Made by a program: the position numbers and the translations under genes
Assembly (NCBI GenBank): GCA_035604615.1
Contig: DATNID010000056.1
Coordinates: 1-64,000 of the forward strand
Length of the DNA stretch: 64,000 nucleotides
Direction of reading: 5' to 3'
From: DATJLY01 sp035604615
GTDB lineage: Bacteria > Pseudomonadota > Alphaproteobacteria > ATCC43930 > CGMCC-115725
Notes under the pieces: model-generated
The model's database searches: none
What the model saw: only the letters and a program-made list of their open reading frames with translations
Told to the model about the DNA's origin: nothing
Shown here: one piece after another, positions 61,601 to 64,000 of the stretch
Position numbering within the stretch: the first letter of the stretch is position 1
Layout of the letters: each line of letters opens with the position of its first letter

Positions 61601-64000
61601 GCGCCGCGGGTCCGCTCTCGATCGCGCACAGAAACCAACTGCCCGACCTCGTGCTGGATCAGGCGCCGATCATTGGCAGTGCCGTTGTAGAGAACCGGCA
61701 GGTCCACATCGAGGACTTTGCGGCAAGAACCGATGAAACATCGGAGGCCAGTCGACGGTTGGCGCTGGAGATGGGCGTCCGGACGACGGCCTTCACGCCC
61801 TTGACGCGGGACGGCAAGGCGATCGGCGTCATGGCCGTCAACCGTAACCATGTCCGCCCGTTCCTGCCGAACGAACTCGAACTTATGCGCGGATTCGCCG
61901 ATCAGGCGGTCATCGCCATCGAGAACGCGCGGCTTCTCACCGAATTGCGCGAATCCTTGGACCGCCAGACCGCCACGTCGGAAGTGCTGGGCGTGATCTC
62001 CTCCTCGCCAGGCGAGCTACAGCCGGTCTTCGACACGATGGTGGAGAATGCGGTGCGGCTCTGCGAAGGCGCCGAGGGCAGCATTTTCCAGTTGTCGGGC
62101 AACGTCATGGTCCGGATGGCCAGCCGAGGTATGGCGTCCGAGCTTGCCGCGCGCCGCGAGGTCCCGATCGCGCCGGGCAGTCTCAGCGAGCATGTCCTGC
62201 GTACCAAAACGTCGACCCATCTCCCAGACGTTGCCGCGCTTCTCAAGGAGCGGCCGGACGCCGAACATATCCGGTTCTCGTACGAACGCGGCGCACGCAG
62301 CACCTTGATGGCACCGCTGCTGAAGGACGGCGAGGTGATCGGCTGCTTTGTCGTCAATCGCCGCGAGGTCCGCCCCTTCACCGCGAAGCAGATCGAGCTT
62401 GTCGAAAACTTCGCCAAGCAGGCCGTGATCGCGATCGAGAACGCGCGGCTCTTGAGCGAACTGCGCCAGCGCACCGACGAGCTGACGGAGTCGCTGGAGC
62501 AGCAGACCGCGATGTCGGACGTGCTGGGCGTGATCTCGGCCTCGCCCGGCGATATCGGACCGGTGTTCAAGACCATGCTCGCGAACGCGATCCGCATCTG
62601 CGATGCCGGCTACGGCGTCCTGGCGCGCTATCTCGGCGAGGGCGTCATGACCGGCACGGTGATGCAAGGCGTTCCGCCCGCATTCGCCGCCTACCTGGAG
62701 CGCGAACCCTCGGCGCTGGCGCCGGCCGCGCTCAGGACTCCCGACTCGCTTCGCCGCACCGTTCATGTCCTCGATGCCAGGGAGGACGACGCCTATCGCA
62801 AGGAGCGCAACGAGCTGCGCGTGGCCGCCGTCGAGCTGGGCGGCGCCCGGACCATGCTGCGCGTGCCGCTGGTCAAGGACGACGCGCAGATCGGCGGCTT
62901 CATACTCTATCGCCAGGAGGTCCGCCCCTTTACCGCCAAGCAGATCGAGCTGGTCGAGAATTTCGCCGCCCAGGCGGTGATCGCGATCGAGAACGCGCGG
63001 CTCCTCACCGAGTTGCGCGAGAGCCTGGACCGCCAGACCGCGACGGCCGAGGTGCTGGGCGTCATCTCGTCCTCGCCGGGCGTGCTCCAGCCGGTGTTCG
63101 ACACCATGCTCGAAAGCGCCATCCGCATCTGCGATGCGGGCATGGGCGTGCTCTACCGTCGCGACGGCGACGCCCTGAATACCGTCGCCCAGCACGGCGC
63201 GATGGGCGTGGCCGGCATGGAGCGCGACTTGCGCCCGCATCCGCAAAGCGACTTCGCGCGCATGATCGCGACCAAGGCGACGGTTCACACGCCGGACCTG
63301 AAGACCTCGCCGGAATATCGCTTGGGCGTTCCGGGCCCGGTCAGGCTGGTCGACCAGGTCGGCGTGCGCGCCGTGCTTCACGTGCCGCTGATGCGCGAGG
63401 GCGAGCTCATCGGCGTCTTCAACGTCTACCGCCGCGAGCCCCGGCCCTTCACCGACAAGCAGATCGAGCTGGTCGAGAACTTCGCCGCCCAGGCCGTGAT
63501 CGCCATCGAGAACGCGCGGCTCTTGACCGAGCTGCGCGAATCGCTCGAACAGCAGACCGCGACCGCCGACGTGCTCAAGGTCATCAGCCGGTCGACCTTC
63601 GATCTCCAGGCGGTGCTCGACACGCTGGTCACGTCGGCCGCTCACCTGTGCCGCGCGGACAGGTCGGCCATACGGCTCGCACGGGACGACGTCTACCGTC
63701 ACGCGGCGAGCCACGGCTTCACGCCCGAGCAAAAGGATTATATGAAGGATCACGCGCTGCTTCCGAGTCGCGGATCGGTCGCCGGCCGGGTCGTGCTCGA
63801 AGGCAAGGCGGTTCAAGTCTCGGATACCAAGGCCGATCCGGAGTACAGGTTGACGACGGGACCGGTGTTCGCGGACGTGCGCACGACCCTCGGCGTGCCG
63901 TTGCTGCGCGAGAACGTCCCGATCGGCGTGCTGATCTTGACGCGGGCCGCTATCGAGCCCTTCACCGACAAGCAGATCGAGCTTGTCACCACGTTCGCCG
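58672..64000 (+). CDS. Giant multi-GAF sensor protein, 3' end outside the window
   Basis: An uninterrupted frame runs from a GTG at 58672 to the window edge, more than 1,770 residues. A Lys/Ala-rich N-terminus and a coiled coil (about residues 20-60) precede ten GAF domains, each of about 140 residues, joined by near-identical helical linkers (FAAQAVIAIENARLLTEL, then RESLDRQTATADVL). The tenth GAF is cut at FTDKQIELVTTFA. Comparable alphaproteobacterial proteins end in a histidine kinase or a nucleotide cyclase, but the output domain is not visible. It lacks membrane segments in the part seen, so it senses cytoplasmic ligands. A weak GGGGAT-type ribosome site precedes the GTG, and the start is tentative. 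Confidence 0.85.
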   Translation, partial: MKQTKRPAKRAAAKTDKGAGEIARLKKELRASKAASTRLEKKLRACTEEVARSLERQAATGAVLRIIADTKADLQPVMQAIVEHAARLCDTPNISIFRIVDGTLRMEAALGGSVDGPRELAIDVGSGAGRAIVEKRQIHIENVGAALKEFPALAATFARRAWGTTAATPMLREGQAIGVLVAVRPQVSPFSPEELELQTNFAAQAVIAIENARLLAELRESLDRQTATADVLGAISSSPGTLEPVFNAVLDNAMRMCEAKFASVMRIDGEIVEVVATAGMDADVDAFFREKPQPLGALTAVRHMVATRAAVHIPDLREHPSYLSGTPWPAATVERAGARTVLFVPMIRDSDVVGIINVYRQEVRPFTDKQIELVEDFAAQAVIAIENARLLTELRESLDRQTATAEVLGVISSSPGELQPVFETMLENAVRICGADQGRLWRSEDGGFVPLAANGIPTDLVAHRGARIMRPGPHHVLSMMARTGQVIHLPDVFASDAYRERDPDTVAAVEKGNIRLGLAVPLLRDREVIGAFTLNRREPRPFTDKQIELVESFAKQAVIAIENARLLTELRESLDHQTATSAVLSAISASPGAVESVFNVILENALRISSAKMGAVGLCEGKGVRVEAIAGYPSGLRERAIELARNPGPESAVGRVLVTRQTQQFQDAQATEAYARGDSLTRFGVAFGAASVLCVPMLRDKELIGTILLIREEPRAFSEKQVALVESFAAQAVIAIENARLLTELRESLDRQTATSEVLGVISASPGELQPVFDTMLGNAVRICEATQGAMWQVDGDLLRLAAQRGMAPELMALRPHGYQHPPDSLPQQMRRTKRTIHIADLDAYVATRDEPATAEVVRLAGARSTLLVPLLKDGEVIGGLTLQRREAKAFTDKQIELVENFAAQAVIAIENARLLGELRESLDRQTATADILRVIASTPGDPTRALDTIAETAARMFDAWSVGIRRLDGTVLRSVSAAGPLSIAHRNQLPDLVLDQAPIIGSAVVENRQVHIEDFAARTDETSEASRRLALEMGVRTTAFTPLTRDGKAIGVMAVNRNHVRPFLPNELELMRGFADQAVIAIENARLLTELRESLDRQTATSEVLGVISSSPGELQPVFDTMVENAVRLCEGAEGSIFQLSGNVMVRMASRGMASELAARREVPIAPGSLSEHVLRTKTSTHLPDVAALLKERPDAEHIRFSYERGARSTLMAPLLKDGEVIGCFVVNRREVRPFTAKQIELVENFAKQAVIAIENARLLSELRQRTDELTESLEQQTAMSDVLGVISASPGDIGPVFKTMLANAIRICDAGYGVLARYLGEGVMTGTVMQGVPPAFAAYLEREPSALAPAALRTPDSLRRTVHVLDAREDDAYRKERNELRVAAVELGGARTMLRVPLVKDDAQIGGFILYRQEVRPFTAKQIELVENFAAQAVIAIENARLLTELRESLDRQTATAEVLGVISSSPGVLQPVFDTMLESAIRICDAGMGVLYRRDGDALNTVAQHGAMGVAGMERDLRPHPQSDFARMIATKATVHTPDLKTSPEYRLGVPGPVRLVDQVGVRAVLHVPLMREGELIGVFNVYRREPRPFTDKQIELVENFAAQAVIAIENARLLTELRESLEQQTATADVLKVISRSTFDLQAVLDTLVTSAAHLCRADRSAIRLARDDVYRHAASHGFTPEQKDYMKDHALLPSRGSVAGRVVLEGKAVQVSDTKADPEYRLTTGPVFADVRTTLGVPLLRENVPIGVLILTRAAIEPFTDKQIELVTTFA
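58890..64000 (+). repeat. Tandem GAF-encoding repeats, period about 0.52 kb
   Basis: Ten repeat units can be followed by the linker that encodes QAVIAIENARLL, at about 59280, 59810, 60337, 60862, 61384, 61903, 62421, 62971 and 63491, with the tenth unit cut off. Spacing is 518-529 bases except for the seventh linker, which is about 30 bases longer because of an inserted RTDELTESLEQQ-type segment. The linker DNA is nearly identical between units while the ligand-binding halves differ, which suggests duplication followed by divergence or gene conversion restricted to the linkers. Confidence 0.85.

Noticed and set aside
58534..63816. Long minus-strand open frames, including one of 599 codons, across the GAF region
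   Set aside because: They are antisense to the clear GAF frame, recur at the repeat period and have no recognisable protein family; they reflect GC-rich codon bias.

Overview
The window is GC-rich, densely packed DNA with short intergenic gaps, frequent 4-nt start/stop overlaps (ATGA, GTGA) and many solute-binding proteins and aromatic or heterocycle catabolic enzymes. This style, with multi-GAF sensor proteins, LLM flavin enzymes, orphan binding proteins and CoxS/CoxL-type molybdenum oxidoreductases, fits a soil alphaproteobacterium (Hyphomicrobiales or Rhodospirillales-like). That placement is an inference from gene content; there is no rRNA in the window. I saw no tRNA, CRISPR array, transposase or phage gene.

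Region 1 (136-18795, all minus strand) reads as one long purine/ureide operon transcribed from about 18.8 kb leftward. In transcription order it encodes an ABC permease and ATPase, a DapA-family lyase, an FAD-linked oxidase, a VOC protein, a binding protein, an FAD-dependent dehydrogenase, a second paralogous binding protein, an M20 amidohydrolase (allantoate amidohydrolase-like), allantoinase PuuE, membrane urate oxidase PuuD with a cytochrome c tail, a fused OHCU decarboxylase/HIU hydrolase, ureidoglycine-glyoxylate aminotransferase (PucG-like), a cytosine-deaminase-like amidohydrolase, an amidase, and an NDP-forming acyl-CoA synthetase fused to a GNAT domain. Urate to glyoxylate/glycine is covered almost completely.

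Region 2 (18936-31097) holds a divergent PBP2-fold protein related to 4,5-dihydroxyphthalate decarboxylase, a cysteine-dioxygenase-like cupin, an EamA transporter, a TetR-controlled efflux operon (tetR, HlyD adaptor, double ABC ATPase, two ABC-2 permeases) with a clear promoter and operator, an LLM flavin oxidoreductase, an OFA-family MFS transporter with a 41-residue membrane microprotein, and a zinc alcohol dehydrogenase.

Region 3 (31250-35709) is the most interesting part: a tight five-gene operon of VOC protein, LLM monooxygenase, a metal cupin, a second cupin that lacks the metal-binding HxH, and a classical AAA+ ATPase, facing a metal-dependent amidohydrolase. I propose an ATPase-assisted cupin oxygenase pathway, as inference. 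A palindrome enclosing TATAAT separates it from the next binding protein.

Region 4 (35730-47640) carries a complete branched-chain-type ABC importer (LivK/H/M/G/F) with an intergenic stem-loop after the binding protein, further binding proteins, an MFS carrier, a tripartite-tricarboxylate type binding protein, a stand-alone MetE C-terminal-like methyltransferase, a frameshifted cysteine-dioxygenase-like gene and a TauD-type dioxygenase.

Region 5 (47713-58574) has a two-subunit isoquinoline-oxidoreductase-type molybdenum enzyme, a lytic-transglycosylase-like protein, an HpaB-type monooxygenase translationally coupled to a binding protein, a DsbA-fold isomerase, a phthalate-dioxygenase-type Rieske oxygenase, a TRAP binding protein and a GYD protein followed by a good terminator. 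Region 6 (58672-64000) is the start of a very large cytoplasmic sensor made of at least ten tandem GAF domains, cut by the window edge.
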